Source: Reichenbachiella sp. (GTDB lineage: Bacteria > Bacteroidota > Bacteroidia > Cytophagales > Cyclobacteriaceae). Taken from it: a stretch of 64,000 bases of DNA. Each line of letters begins with the position of its first letter. Position 1 is the stretch's first letter. Below the pieces are notes generated by a model. The model was not told the DNA's origin, did no database searches, and worked only from the letters and a program-made list of their open reading frames with translations. This document shows, one piece after another, positions 17,247-26,776 of the stretch. The stretch is taken from NCBI RefSeq assembly GCF_033344935.1, contig NZ_JAWPMM010000001.1, positions 916,001 to 980,000 of the forward strand, given 5' to 3'. The position numbers and the translations under genes were made by a program.

Positions 17247-18092
17247 AACAGCTGAAGCAAATCTTTGCTTGTCGTGTAGATCTTTATAAATCTTTGGTTC
17301 GCTATAACCATGATGCTGAAAGAGCAATAGGGTCTCCTTGCCAAATTGCTCATTGATTTCGAAAAATAGTACCCCTCCTTTTTTTAAAGCTTTTTTGGCC
17401 TTTTCCATAATGGTCTTGTAAAATATCAACGGGTTTTCATCTGGAACAAATAAGGCTAAAGCTGGCTCAAATTCTAACACATTCTTCTTCATTTGTTGCT
17501 TCTCTTGGTCCATCACATAGGGTGGATTGCTCACGATGAGGTCCAAATCTTTATGTGGAATTTCATCTTCAAGAATGTCTAACGGAGAAAAAACAGCATG
17601 GGCTTTTAGTTTTGAAGCATTGTGCTGTGCAATTTGTAGTGCTTCATGACTAACATCATATCCGACAATCTGAGAGCCTTCAATGGATAAAGCCAACGAA
17701 CAAGCAATGCACCCTGAGCCTGTGCCGATGTCAGCCATCTTAGGGAGGTCCCATTTCCTGTAATTGCTAATGATTTGAATTAGGAGTTCCGTTTCCTGAC
17801 GTGGAATCAATACATTTTTATCAACGTAAAAAGTGTTTCCGTAAAAATCAGCTTCTTTGAAGATATACTGGATTGGTTCATTATTGAGTAGTCTCTGAAC
17901 AATCAGGGCATAATTTTTTAGTTGAAGAGCATCTGGTAAAAATGGATGGTTCACTATGATGTCTGTCTTCGAAAGTTTGAATATTTTTTCTAATACGATG
18001 TAAGACAATGCTTGACTTTCCTGGAGTCCAAAAACCGGGATCAGTGGCGTTACTGTTTTTTGAAAGGTGTGTTTAGGAATGTATTCCTGCAT
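17238..18092 (-). CDS. prmC: Release factor glutamine methyltransferase
   Basis: A 284-residue PrmC/HemK enzyme that methylates the GGQ glutamine of peptide release factors. The N-terminal helical domain is followed by a SAM-binding segment (IGTGSGCIA) and the catalytic NPPY motif in LIVSNPPYV. The start is the ATG at 18092: a longer reading to 18221 adds 43 residues rich in Phe/Leu that do not fit the family and would overlap the start of ribD. A -7 box lies 4 bases upstream. The 3' end overlaps the acyltransferase gene by 9 bases. Confidence 0.92.
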   Translation of the reverse strand: MQEYIPKHTFQKTVTPLIPVFGLQESQALSYIVLEKIFKLSKTDIIVNHPFLPDALQLKNYALIVQRLLNNEPIQYIFKEADFYGNTFYVDKNVLIPRQETELLIQIISNYRKWDLPKMADIGTGSGCIACSLALSIEGSQIVGYDVSHEALQIAQHNASKLKAHAVFSPLDILEDEIPHKDLDLIVSNPPYVMDQEKQQMKKNVLEFEPALALFVPDENPLIFYKTIMEKAKKALKKGGVLFFEINEQFGKETLLLFQHHGYSEPKIYKDLHDKQRFASAVLE

Positions 18093-18096
18093 GAAA

Positions 18097-18104
18097 CAAA
18101 AATA
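18097..18104 (-). promoter_or_regulatory. Putative -7 box TATTTTTG
   Basis: Exact TAnnTTTG match on the minus strand, ending 4 bases before the prmC ATG. No clear -33 box. Same near-leaderless arrangement as at 11857, 14980 and 59685. Confidence 0.5.
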
Positions 18105-18192
18105 CTTAAAGAGTGTAAATTTGATTGCTCTAAATAATGGAAAGAAGAACTTCAGTTTAGAAAGTGAATTCGAATGAGTAATACTTGACAGA

Positions 18193-19224
18193 ATGAGTAA
18201 ATCAAAAGACGAAATATACATGCAACGTGCCTTGGAATTGGCTGAAAAGGGCTTAGGAGTTGTAAGCCCTAATCCAATGGTCGGATGTGTGATTGTGCAT
18301 GATGATAAGCTGATAGGTGAGGGGTGGCATGAAAAGTATGGAGAGGCTCACGCAGAGGTCAATGCAATCCGCAAAGTGAAGGATAAAAAGCTTTTAAAAG
18401 AGTCGACCGCTTATGTGACCTTAGAGCCATGTGCCCATTTCGGAAAGACGCCTCCTTGTGCTGATTTGCTTGTCAAGCATAAGTTGAAGCGTGTAGTCAT
18501 TTGCAATCAGGACAGTTTTCCTTTGGTGAATGGAGGGGGAATTGCCAAGTTAAAAGAAGCGGGAATAGAGGTGGAGGTTGGAGTACTTTCTGAGGAAGGC
18601 AGAAAACTCAATAAAAGATTTTTCACCAGAGTGGAAAAACAAAGACCCTATGTTATCCTCAAGTGGGCACAGACTGCTGACGGATTTATAGCTAGAGAAA
18701 ACTATGACTCTAAATGGATCAGCGGAGAGCAATCAAGAAAATTGGTGCATAAATGGCGATCTGAAGAAGATGCCATTTGGGTAGGAACTAACACCGCCAA
18801 ACACGATAACCCAAAACTAAATGTCAGAGATTGGGATGGAGAAAACCCTATCCGATTAGTGATAGACAAACATTTAACCTTGAGTTCTGATCTACATCTA
18901 TTCGATCAAGAAATTCCAACGATATGTTATAACCTAAAGAATGAGGGCAAGGAAGAGAATTTGGAGTGGTTGAGGGTGAGAGAAGATAAACTGTTGGATG
19001 ATATTTTTATCGATATGCGACAGCGAGGCATCCAATCTGTCTTTGTAGAAGGAGGATCATTCTTAATTCAATCCATTATTGATCAGGGGTTGTGGGATGA
19101 GGCGAGGGTGTTTACCAGTAAAACCAAATTTGAAAGTGGCATTCCTGCACCGATTATAAAGTGCGAGAAAACCGATTGTTTTGAAATTGAAAATGATCAG
19201 TTGGACATTTATTTCTGTCAGTAG
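18193..19224 (+). CDS. ribD: Bifunctional riboflavin biosynthesis deaminase/reductase
   Basis: A 343-residue RibD. The deaminase half (residues 1-145) has the zinc site HAEVNAI and PCAHFGKTPPC; the reductase half has LKWAQTADGFIA and the VEGGSFLI segment. It carries out the second and third steps of the riboflavin pathway, deamination and then side-chain reduction of the GTP-derived pyrimidine. It starts about 100 bases from divergent prmC and ends 9 bases before the convergent toxin gene. Other rib genes are not in the window. Confidence 0.94.
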   Translation: MSKSKDEIYMQRALELAEKGLGVVSPNPMVGCVIVHDDKLIGEGWHEKYGEAHAEVNAIRKVKDKKLLKESTAYVTLEPCAHFGKTPPCADLLVKHKLKRVVICNQDSFPLVNGGGIAKLKEAGIEVEVGVLSEEGRKLNKRFFTRVEKQRPYVILKWAQTADGFIARENYDSKWISGEQSRKLVHKWRSEEDAIWVGTNTAKHDNPKLNVRDWDGENPIRLVIDKHLTLSSDLHLFDQEIPTICYNLKNEGKEENLEWLRVREDKLLDDIFIDMRQRGIQSVFVEGGSFLIQSIIDQGLWDEARVFTSKTKFESGIPAPIIKCEKTDCFEIENDQLDIYFCQ

Positions 19225-19233
19225 TATACCAGA

Positions 19234-19608
19234 TTATCTAAATAACTGAATGTCATAAATGCCCTGCATAAGTAAAAAATGTTTGTCTAAAGTGAATAGT
19301 TCTAGTTTATTCTCTAATACTTGCTGCAAAATGATAATGTCTGGGATACCTACTTTATTAATGCCATTTTGCAAATTCAGTAATTGATATTTTCTAATAA
19401 TCTCCCAATCAATATTGAGAGGAATAGTAGGGAGAGCCAACATCCCTTCAATGATATCTTGATTATTTTGTTTTTGAAATATTGGTAAAAGCTCCGTTAA
19501 GATTAATTCATTGGTACATGCCAGGTTTTCTTGAATGAGTTGTTCTAATTTGTCGTTTCCTTTTTTGAAAAATTCAATCCAAACTGAACTATCAACAAGT
19601 ATCATCAT
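19234..19608 (-). CDS. PIN-domain toxin, VapC-like
   Basis: A 124-residue PIN-domain protein with the acidic residues expected in VapC ribonucleases: Asp in LVDSSVWIEF, Glu in LILTELL, Asp in GIPDIIIL and Asp in TLDKHF. It should cleave RNA when freed from its antitoxin, which is encoded 5 bases upstream. The first codon could be either of two adjacent Met codons. Sequence features look intact, so the module is probably active. Confidence 0.85.
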   Translation of the reverse strand: MMILVDSSVWIEFFKKGNDKLEQLIQENLACTNELILTELLPIFQKQNNQDIIEGMLALPTIPLNIDWEIIRKYQLLNLQNGINKVGIPDIIILQQVLENKLELFTLDKHFLLMQGIYDIQLFR

Positions 19609-19613
19609 TGAGT

Positions 19614-19808
19614 TTAATTTCTACCTCTAAGGGTATTAAGGTCAATATCCAAATCAACTTTCCCCTTATATGTTAGGAGCTTAAGGCGTCGCTCTTCTTG
19701 AATGATTTTCTCTAAAGCAGATTTAACAGCCTGACTTTTTGTTTTAGCCCCTGTAATTTCCATTACCGCTTTAATTAATTCCACTGGAAGGTCTAACGTT
19801 GTTCTCAT
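19614..19808 (-). CDS. VapB-like ribbon-helix-helix antitoxin
   Basis: A 64-residue protein beginning MRTTLDLPVELIKAVMEIT, then TKSQAVKSALEKII, the form of a ribbon-helix-helix DNA-binding domain, with a charged C-terminus suited to bind the toxin. An ATG six codons upstream (19826) is possible, but the start at 19808 is preferred because MRTTLDLP is the usual family start and because the longer form would begin right beside a TATATTTA -7-like box. It likely represses its own operon at the inverted repeat just upstream. Confidence 0.8.
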   Translation of the reverse strand: MRTTLDLPVELIKAVMEITGAKTKSQAVKSALEKIIQEERRLKLLTYKGKVDLDIDLNTLRGRN

Positions 19809-19812
19809 TGTT

Positions 19813-19850
19813 GCATCAATTATCATGTAAATATACGTAAAAATTGATGC
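19813..19850 (-). promoter_or_regulatory. Candidate operator of the vapBC-like operon
   Basis: Perfect nine-base inverted repeat, GCATCAATT at 19813-19821 and AATTGATGC at 19842-19850, with 20 bases between. A -7-like box (TATATTTA on the minus strand, 19828-19835) lies between the arms. The position just before the antitoxin start fits autoregulation by the ribbon-helix-helix protein. Confidence 0.5.
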
Positions 19851-19894
19851 GTTATGTTTTTATAAAAGCACTAGCTTCAAAACCAATATTAAAA

Positions 19895-19926
19895 AAAGCC
19901 TTTCTGATCTTCATCAGAAAGGCTTT
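19895..19926 (-). terminator. Rho-independent terminator after nrdA
   Basis: Fourteen-base perfect arms (AAAGCCTTTCTGAT and its complement) around CTTC. On the minus strand it is followed by a T-run (19891-19897 read in reverse). It ends the nrdBA operon. Confidence 0.9.
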
Positions 19927-19949
19927 CAATTTGTGTTTTTCAAAGTAGA

Positions 19950-22295
19950 TCAACTACCGCATCCTACACATTCGAATTGTGAATTAGCCTCACCTTCTTT
20001 GTCGTTAGCAGGAATGAAGTTTTTGTTCTCTTCTTTAGAAACTGTAAACTTGATCGCATCTGCTGCTGCTTTAGTTCTCAAGTAGTACATTCCAGTCTTC
20101 AGACCTTTCTCCCATGCGTAGAAGTGCATCGATGTCATTTTACCGAAGTTAGGCTCTTGCAAGTGAATGTTTAAGCTTTGGCTTTGGCAGATGTATGCGC
20201 CTCTATCAGCAGACATGTCGATGATCGACTTTTGAGATATCTCCCAAACCGTTCTGTAAAGATCCTTGATGTCTTGTGGAATTTCTGGAATGTTTTGGAT
20301 TGAACCATTCGCCTGCATGATTCGGTTTTTCATGCTATCATCCCAAAGATTCAGAGCAATCAAGTCTTTCATCAAGTGCTTGTTTACCACGATGAATTCA
20401 CCAGACAATACTCTTCTGGTATAAATATTAGAAGTGTATGGTTCAAAACATTCGTTGTTACCTAAAATCTGCGAAGTAGAAGCGGTTGGCATCGGAGCCA
20501 ATAGCAAGGAGTTTCTCACGCCATGTTTTTTCACTTCTTTTTTCAAGCTGGTCCAATCCCACCTTTCAGAAGGAGTTACATTCCACATATCATATTGGAA
20601 AATTCCTTTTGAAACAGGAGAGCCTTTGAACGTTTCGTAAGCGCCTTCAACTTTAGCGATATCCTTCGAAGCAGTCATAGAGGCGAAATAGATCGTTTCG
20701 AATATTTCACTGTTCAATTGTCTGGCTTCTGGAGAATCAAATGGCATTCTCATTTGAATGAATGTATCAGCCAATCCTTGTACACCAATTCCGATTGGAC
20801 GGTGTCTCATGTTAGAGTTTTTCGCCTCTGGCACTGGATAGTAATTGACATCAATTACTTTGTTCAAGTTTTTAGTAATCACATAAGTGATATCGTACAA
20901 CCTCTGATGATCGAATAGGCCATCTTCAGTCACGTACATTGGCAATGCGATTGAAGCCAAGTTACAAACGGCTACCTCATCAGGAGAAGTATACTCCATA
21001 ATCTCAGTACACAAGTTAGATGACTTGATTGTACCCAAGTTTTTCTGATTCGACTTCTTGTTGGCCGCATCTTTGAAAAGCATATAAGGTGTACCAGTCT
21101 CAATTTGAGATTCTAGCACTTCAAACCACAAGTCTTGCGCCTTGATGGTCTTTCTGCCTTTTCCTTCTGCTTCGTATCTTTCATATAGCTTCTCGAATTC
21201 GTCCCCGTAGGCATCAGCCAATCCAGGACATTCGTTAGGACACATAAGGGTCCAATCGCCATTTTCTTTCACTCGTTTCATAAACAAGTCTGGTACCCAT
21301 AGGGCGTAGAACAAGTCTCTGGCTCTCATCTCTTCTTTACCATGATTCTTTTTCAAATCAAGGAAATCGAAGATGTCAGCGTGCCAAGGCTCAAGATAAA
21401 TAGCGAAGCTACCTTTTCTCTTCCCACCACCTTGATCAACATACCTGGCTGTCATGTCGAAGTTTCTCAACATCGGCACGATACCGTTAGATACGCCGTT
21501 AGTTCCTTTGATGTAAGATCCTGTTGCTCTTACGTTGTGAATGCTAAGTCCAATTCCACCAGCAGATTGAGAGATTTTTGCTGTCTGCTTCAAAGTATCG
21601 TATATCCCGTCGATACTGTCGTCCTTCATTGTTAAAAGGAAACAAGATGATAATTGTGGTTTTGGTGTACCTGCATTAAATAATGTTGGAGTAGCATGCG
21701 TAAACCATTTTTCAGAGAGTAGGTTGTACGTTTCTATCGCTGCCTCAATATCTTCTTTGTGAATACCAATGGCTACACGCATCAGCATGTGCTGTGGTCT
21801 TTCTACGATTTGCCCATCTAGTTTCATCAAGTACGAACGCTCCAAGGTTTTGAAACCAAAGTAGTCGTAGCTAAAGTCTCTATCATAAATGATAGAAGAA
21901 TCTAGTAGCGCTGCATTTTTCTTAATGATACCATATACATCGGTAGCTAAAAGCGAAGCATTTTCTCCAGTCTTAGGATCGATGTACGTGTATAGTCTCT
22001 TCATAGTATTTGAAAAAGACTTACTTGTGGTCTTGTGCAGGTTAGAAATGGCAATTCTAGCTGCAAGTTTGGCAAAGTCTGGGTGAACAGTTGTCAGCGA
22101 AGCAGCTGTTTCAGCGGCCAAGTTATCCAGCTCTACGGTGGTTACTCCATCATAAATTCCAGAGATCACTTTCTTAGCGATATCAACTGGCTCAATGAAG
22201 TTGGTGTTAAGTCCGTAGCAGAGCTTTTCTATTCTGGCGGTGACTTTGTCGAATTTGACGGATTCTCTCCTTCCGTCTCTTTTTAGTACTAACAT
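19950..22295 (-). CDS. nrdA: Ribonucleotide reductase class Ia, alpha subunit
   Basis: A 781-residue catalytic subunit of aerobic ribonucleotide reductase. Residues of about 1-90 form an ATP-cone ([16 protein letters not shown]), the allosteric on/off site. Active-site parts are the Cys in LSSCFLL, NLCTEI with the Asn-Leu-Cys-x-Glu motif, and the C-terminal thiol pair in ECVGCGS. It makes dNDPs from NDPs with the NrdB radical. The gene follows nrdB by 48 bases on the same strand and ends at a strong terminator. Confidence 0.96.
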   Translation of the reverse strand: MLVLKRDGRRESVKFDKVTARIEKLCYGLNTNFIEPVDIAKKVISGIYDGVTTVELDNLAAETAASLTTVHPDFAKLAARIAISNLHKTTSKSFSNTMKRLYTYIDPKTGENASLLATDVYGIIKKNAALLDSSIIYDRDFSYDYFGFKTLERSYLMKLDGQIVERPQHMLMRVAIGIHKEDIEAAIETYNLLSEKWFTHATPTLFNAGTPKPQLSSCFLLTMKDDSIDGIYDTLKQTAKISQSAGGIGLSIHNVRATGSYIKGTNGVSNGIVPMLRNFDMTARYVDQGGGKRKGSFAIYLEPWHADIFDFLDLKKNHGKEEMRARDLFYALWVPDLFMKRVKENGDWTLMCPNECPGLADAYGDEFEKLYERYEAEGKGRKTIKAQDLWFEVLESQIETGTPYMLFKDAANKKSNQKNLGTIKSSNLCTEIMEYTSPDEVAVCNLASIALPMYVTEDGLFDHQRLYDITYVITKNLNKVIDVNYYPVPEAKNSNMRHRPIGIGVQGLADTFIQMRMPFDSPEARQLNSEIFETIYFASMTASKDIAKVEGAYETFKGSPVSKGIFQYDMWNVTPSERWDWTSLKKEVKKHGVRNSLLLAPMPTASTSQILGNNECFEPYTSNIYTRRVLSGEFIVVNKHLMKDLIALNLWDDSMKNRIMQANGSIQNIPEIPQDIKDLYRTVWEISQKSIIDMSADRGAYICQSQSLNIHLQEPNFGKMTSMHFYAWEKGLKTGMYYLRTKAAADAIKFTVSKEENKNFIPANDKEGEANSQFECVGCGS

Positions 22296-22343
22296 AAGGC
22301 AAACAGGTTATAAGTATTAGGGATATATACGTATATAATATTT

Positions 22344-23333
22344 TTAAAAATCTTCGTCCAAACTAAATTTCTGCGAGTCGTCACTGGCATCTTTCATGAC
22401 TCCTGCTTTCTGATATTCTGCCACTCTCTTTTCAAAGAAATTTGTTTTTCCCTGTAGGGAAATCATTTCCATGAAATCAAATGGGTTCGTTGCATTGTAT
22501 TGTTTAGAGCATCCTAGCTCTAGCAATAATCTATCTGCTACAAACTCGATATACTGACACATCAATTCTGCATTCATTCCAATAAGCTTCACTGGAATCG
22601 CGTCAGTCACAAATTCTTTTTCTATTTCTACCGCATCGATGATGATTTTTTCAACAGTATCTGTTGGCAACTTATTGATCAAGTGATCATTATATAATAA
22701 ACAGGCAAAATCACAATGCAGTCCTTCATCTCTAGAGATCAATTCATTTGAGAAAGTCAAGCCTGGCATCAAGCCTCTCTTCTTCAACCAGAAAATAGAA
22801 CAGAAGCTACCAGAGAAGAAGATCCCTTCTACAGCAGCGAATGCAATCAGTCTTTCAGCAAAAGAACCATTGTCGATCCATCTCAATGCCCAGTCGGCCT
22901 TTTTCTTCACGCATGGGATCGTTTCTACCGCATGAAATAATTTATCTTTTTCCTTATTATCCTTAACGTATGTATCTATTAATAAAGAGTATGTTTCGGA
23001 GTGGATATTTTCGATTGCAATTTGGAAACCGTAGAAAAACTTAGCTTCTGTATACTGAACTTCTGACACAAAGTTCTCTGCTAAGTTTTCATTTACGATA
23101 CCGTCACTGGCCGCAAAGAAGGCTAATACATGGGTGATAAAATGACGCTCGCCGTCATTAAGTCCCTCCCAGTCTTTAAGGTCCTGACTGAGGTCTATTT
23201 CTTCGGCAGTCCAGAAGCTAGCTTCAGCTTTTTTATAGAATTGCCAGATGTCATCTTTTTCGATGGGAAAGAGTACAAACCTGTCCTTATTTTCTTTAAG
23301 TATAGGTTCGTCCTGTGAGATGTCTTTTGCCAT
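22344..23333 (-). CDS. nrdB: Ribonucleotide reductase class Ia, beta subunit
   Basis: A 329-residue di-iron, tyrosyl-radical subunit. ENIHSETY carries metal ligands Glu and His and the expected radical Tyr four residues after the His; DEGLHCDFA supplies further Glu/His ligands. It hands the radical to NrdA. It is first in the nrdBA operon. The 5' region before it, shared with divergent rplU, is unusually long. No NrdR-box-like pair was recognised. Confidence 0.95.
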   Translation of the reverse strand: MAKDISQDEPILKENKDRFVLFPIEKDDIWQFYKKAEASFWTAEEIDLSQDLKDWEGLNDGERHFITHVLAFFAASDGIVNENLAENFVSEVQYTEAKFFYGFQIAIENIHSETYSLLIDTYVKDNKEKDKLFHAVETIPCVKKKADWALRWIDNGSFAERLIAFAAVEGIFFSGSFCSIFWLKKRGLMPGLTFSNELISRDEGLHCDFACLLYNDHLINKLPTDTVEKIIIDAVEIEKEFVTDAIPVKLIGMNAELMCQYIEFVADRLLLELGCSKQYNATNPFDFMEMISLQGKTNFFEKRVAEYQKAGVMKDASDDSQKFSLDEDF

Positions 23334-23720
23334 TTTTCTTTACTTCATTTCTTTTTGAAAAGGACAAATAATAGTCGTGACTAATGAAACTGAAGCCAGT
23401 CATTATTCGCCTTTTTCGTGCCCTACGCAAGGTAGGACGGTGGTGTTCATTTCTCTATTGGATTACTTGTTCGTTAGTGTGTCGAGTCCTTTGAACAAGC
23501 AGTACAAATATGAAAAAAAGAAGGTAAAAAGACAAGGCCGAAATGGGGTGTAAAAGGTGATTTGAGAGGGAATAAAAAAAACATTTAAATGCTTGAAGGA
23601 TAGTGTGTTGAAAGCATTGATTTTAAACCATAACTTCTATTCATTTGCGCTTGAATCAGGGATGTAAAAAAGATGATTTTTTTTTATTTTTTTATATCGA
23701 CTAAAATGCTATTGAAAGGG
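23334..23720. other. Long divergent intergenic region nrdB-rplU
   Basis: No gene is seen in this stretch. On the nrdB (minus) side it holds a small hairpin with arms CCTAC/GTAGG and a five-base loop (23422-23436) and a second imperfect stem near 23380-23400. The rest is AT-rich, with a CATTTAAATG palindrome near 23582. The minus-strand promoter for nrdB was not identified. Confidence 0.4.
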
Positions 23721-23751
23721 TTTGATTTCTCTCAGATAAATTTTACTTTTG
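23721..23751 (+). promoter_or_regulatory. Promoter of rplU-rpmA
   Basis: TTTG at 23721-23724, 19 bases, then TACTTTTG at 23744-23751: a textbook Bacteroidota -33/-7 pair. The leader to the rplU ATG is about 30 bases. Confidence 0.75.
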
Positions 23752-23786
23752 CAAACCAATTTTTAAAACTGGATTTATTACAAATT

Positions 23787-24095
23787 ATGTACGCAATAGT
23801 TGATATAGCCGGTAAGCAGTTCAAAGTAACGCAAGATCAGTATGTTTACACTCCTCGTTTGGAGGGTGAAGCTGGCGCTTCCGTAGAGTTTGACCGTGTA
23901 TTGTTGATTGACAACGATGGAAAGGTCAAAGTAGGTGCCCCAACAGTGAAGGGTGCCAAGGTTTCAGGAAAAATCCTTGCTCAGGAGAAAGATGACAAAG
24001 TACTTGTCTTCAAGAAAAAGAGAAGAAAAGGATACAAGGTGAAAAATGGCCACAGACAGTCATTGACTAAAGTTTTAATCGAAAATATTAAATAA
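23787..24095 (+). CDS. rplU: 50S ribosomal protein bL21
   Basis: A 102-residue bL21. The start MYAIVDIAGKQFKV and the ending YKVKNGHRQSLTKVLI are family landmarks. The ATG at 23787 is chosen because the in-frame extension upstream would run through the promoter. It binds 23S rRNA in the large subunit. rpmA follows 9 bases downstream, the usual pair. Confidence 0.96.
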   Translation: MYAIVDIAGKQFKVTQDQYVYTPRLEGEAGASVEFDRVLLIDNDGKVKVGAPTVKGAKVSGKILAQEKDDKVLVFKKKRRKGYKVKNGHRQSLTKVLIENIK

Positions 24096-24104
24096 TATAA
24101 TACC

Positions 24105-24371
24105 ATGGCACATAAGAAAGGAGCAGGTAGTTCGAAAAACGGAAGAGAATCCCATAGTAAACGATTGGGAGTGAAGATATTTGGTGGACAAGACATTGTT
24201 GCTGGTAATATCATCGTAAGACAAAGAGGAACGCAACACCATCCAGGAGAAAATGTTGGAATGGGGAAAGACCACACTTTGTTTGCATTGACAGACGGTG
24301 TAGTTGAGTTCAAAAAAGGAAGACAAAACAGATCTTTCGTATCAGTAGTTACTCCTGAAGCGAAGGCTTAA
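24105..24371 (+). CDS. rpmA: 50S ribosomal protein bL27
   Basis: An 88-residue bL27 beginning [16 protein letters not shown], whose N-terminal tail reaches the peptidyl transferase centre. There is no Firmicutes-type cleavable N-terminal extension. It is second in the rplU-rpmA operon, followed by a terminator. Confidence 0.97.
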   Translation: MAHKKGAGSSKNGRESHSKRLGVKIFGGQDIVAGNIIVRQRGTQHHPGENVGMGKDHTLFALTDGVVEFKKGRQNRSFVSVVTPEAKA

Positions 24372-24394
24372 TTAGTCTGTTAAAAATATAAAAG

Positions 24395-24425
24395 AGCCAT
24401 CTCGGTAAACGGGATGGCTTTTCTT
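24395..24425 (+). terminator. Rho-independent terminator after rpmA
   Basis: Arms AGCCATCTCG and CGGGATGGCT (one wobble pair) around GTAAA, followed by a T-rich run. It closes the rplU-rpmA operon. Confidence 0.8.
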
Positions 24426-24442
24426 GTTTCTAGTATTTGGTA

Positions 24443-25369
24443 CTAGACGGCATCCTCTTCTAGCTTTCTCAAGTCGAATTCCTTTAAAAATTTTTGAGCT
24501 TCATTTGTATTTTGGAATTCAAAATTTTTGATCTGTCCGTCTGTAGTGTGGATATCTAATTTGACAAGCGCTACGCGCGGACCGTCATTCAAGGGGTCTT
24601 CTACAAACTGAGTGGCTTCTGTAATTTTAAAGTCACTGGCTGATTTTTGCTTAGACAGCTTGACGGTTCTTCTCTTAATACGCTTACAATAAGAACATTT
24701 ATAATGCTTAATTAATTCACCTTCCTGATCTTCAGTAATCTCTTGAGTAATTTCTTCTTTTTCAAGGCGCAAAGTTTGGAACCCGCAGCGGTCACATTCC
24801 ATAGCATGTAGACGTCCTTCATATTTCTCAATATGAGTATCGCCCGTTTCTACATCGATCCATACATCATAGTCTACAGAAAAAACATCTTCTTCAGCCT
24901 GCATGCCTTCATCCAAATATGCATCCTCTTCCTCTTCACTCAGAAGCTTCATCTTGTTGCCTGTTTTGGGGTTTACTCTAGGCTCATATCTGTATATTTT
25001 TAATCGTTTAGCCTGTTGTGTTGGATAGTAAAACTTTAACATAAGCAGTGCCACATACCCATAGAGTACCCCGATGCATAAAGAGATAAATAATCGAATC
25101 CAAAACCACAAGAAAGAGTGATTCAAGCCTTCTGCCTGATAAGTATTACAGATGAAAAATATTGCTGCGGCTATAGAAAAGTGAGCGCTTAATAAAAATC
25201 CATATTCACGTTTGCTCACCAAGTCGTACTTATCCTTGTATGCTTTGGTACTTGAGAGCTTTATTTTATAAAAGGTAAATATGATGATTCCTATACCGAA
25301 GAAAACTGGCGAAAGAATGTACATGGCCGTGCCCCATGTGGATAAAAAATTTACAATTGATTCACTCAT
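24443..25369 (-). CDS. Membrane protein with C-terminal zinc ribbon, unknown function
   Basis: A 308-residue protein not recognised as a named family. About three membrane helices lie at residues 15-36, 57-76 and 85-112. A cytoplasmic acidic linker (EEEEDAYLDEG) follows, then two cysteine pairs, CDRCG and CSYCK, about 35 residues apart, which should form a zinc ribbon. The C-terminal part is charged and ends in a short domain with ALVKLDIHTTDG. It stands alone between rpmA (convergent) and a long non-coding stretch. A role in sensing or scaffolding at the membrane is possible but is a guess. Confidence 0.6.
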   Translation of the reverse strand: MSESIVNFLSTWGTAMYILSPVFFGIGIIIFTFYKIKLSSTKAYKDKYDLVSKREYGFLLSAHFSIAAAIFFICNTYQAEGLNHSFLWFWIRLFISLCIGVLYGYVALLMLKFYYPTQQAKRLKIYRYEPRVNPKTGNKMKLLSEEEEDAYLDEGMQAEEDVFSVDYDVWIDVETGDTHIEKYEGRLHAMECDRCGFQTLRLEKEEITQEITEDQEGELIKHYKCSYCKRIKRRTVKLSKQKSASDFKITEATQFVEDPLNDGPRVALVKLDIHTTDGQIKNFEFQNTNEAQKFLKEFDLRKLEEDAV

Positions 25370-25765
25370 TATTGATTTAGTATTAGTTGATTTATAGTAA
25401 TAGTTAAGCCTTTGTTTTATGCAGGATTTAAATAGCTGATCCTATCTGCCTAAAGATAGAAAAAATTATATTCCGTCTTGATTCTGTTCACTTGATTTTA
25501 ACATCATAGAAGGTGTGAACCTTTATATGTTCAATAAATTATTTGGTTTAATGATGGAATAATTGTTTTAAGTTGTTTCTTAAAAGAAGAGGCTTAAGGA
25601 AAGAAAATCAAACTTAATTATTTTCTATTCCAGAAATCGGTGTTGTTATTTTTAGCATTATAAGAATGTTAGGTTAGATTTGATTGTGAAATATAGAACA
25701 CTATAAGTTTAGAATTCTTATAGGTATAGTTTGGATTATTTCAAGAGTACAAAGTAAATATAACG
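25370..25765. other. AT-rich intergenic region, no gene seen
   Basis: About 400 bases between two divergent genes. No plausible short coding frame, hairpin terminator or RNA gene was seen. Several near-matches to the -7 box occur by AT richness only. Confidence 0.4.
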
Positions 25766-26776
25766 GTGAAGCAAAAAATCAGAAGTATTGTATTACTACT
25801 ATGCTGTTTGAGTAGTTGTATTCAAATAGAAAATACAAATGATACACAGATAAAAAAATCTATAGTATCTGATGTGTCAAATTTGGGTGCGGAAGTAGTA
25901 GAGGAAACAGAGCATGAAGCAGTCTCACTATTAGGTACCAAGCTTTACCCACCAGATCTTCCTGAAGTTGTTCAAAAAAAGAGACAAGATCTGCTAACCA
26001 TAGCTGAGGAAAATTTTAGTAACAATCCAGATAGTCTTGATAATATTATCTGGTATGGAAGAAGATTATCTTATCTGTATCAATATAAATATGCCATTCA
26101 AATTTACACGTTAGGTTTAAACAAGTTTCCAGAGTCATATAAGCTATACAGACACAGAGGACATCGTTATTTGACTATACGACAGTTTGACAAGGCGATT
26201 CAAGATTTGGAAAAAGCTGTTTTTTATTCTAGAAACTTACCGATTGAAATGGAAGCTGATGGACTTCCAAACAGAAGAAACATTCCTAGAAATTCAGTGC
26301 AATTTAATATTTGGTATCACCTGGGACTGGCTTATTATATGAAGGGCAATTACGATAAATCTGTATCCGCTTATAAGAAATGTATTTCAATAGCGGATAA
26401 TCATGATATGCTTGTTTCGGCTACAGACTGGTTGTATATGACCTATAGGAAATTGGGAAATATACAGGCTGCAGAGGCTTTACTAGAGCCAATAAAACCT
26501 AAAATGAATGTGATTGAAAACTATGCCTATCACAATAGACTGTTGATGTACAAGGGATTAAAGAAGCCCGAACAATTGTTTAAACTAGGAGATGACCAGG
26601 AAATCTCCATCGATGAGGTAACACTAGCGTATGGAGTAGGTAACTGGTATTACTACAACGGAAACGCAGAACGAGCGGTAGATATTTTTGATCAACTCAT
26701 GGATAGTCCTTACTGGATGGCATTTGGCTACATTGCTGCTGAAGTCGAGTTAGCCAATTTGAATACTGGTTCTTAA
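25766..26776 (+). CDS. TPR-repeat lipoprotein
   Basis: A 336-residue protein with a GTG start. Lipobox LSSC puts the lipidated Cys at residue 18. Residues of about 80-260 hold several tetratricopeptide repeats, for example YKYAIQIYTLGLNKFP, RQFDKAIQDLEKAV and GNYDKSVSAYKKCI, a fold for protein contacts. It is probably an outer-membrane or periplasmic binding protein of unknown partner. Its last 4 bases overlap the convergent reductase gene. Confidence 0.75.
   Translation: MKQKIRSIVLLLCCLSSCIQIENTNDTQIKKSIVSDVSNLGAEVVEETEHEAVSLLGTKLYPPDLPEVVQKKRQDLLTIAEENFSNNPDSLDNIIWYGRRLSYLYQYKYAIQIYTLGLNKFPESYKLYRHRGHRYLTIRQFDKAIQDLEKAVFYSRNLPIEMEADGLPNRRNIPRNSVQFNIWYHLGLAYYMKGNYDKSVSAYKKCISIADNHDMLVSATDWLYMTYRKLGNIQAAEALLEPIKPKMNVIENYAYHNRLLMYKGLKKPEQLFKLGDDQEISIDEVTLAYGVGNWYYYNGNAERAVDIFDQLMDSPYWMAFGYIAAEVELANLNTGS

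Noticed and set aside
23673-23786. N-terminal extension of bL21
   Set aside because: It covers the -33/-7 promoter and reads as Phe-rich non-family sequence.
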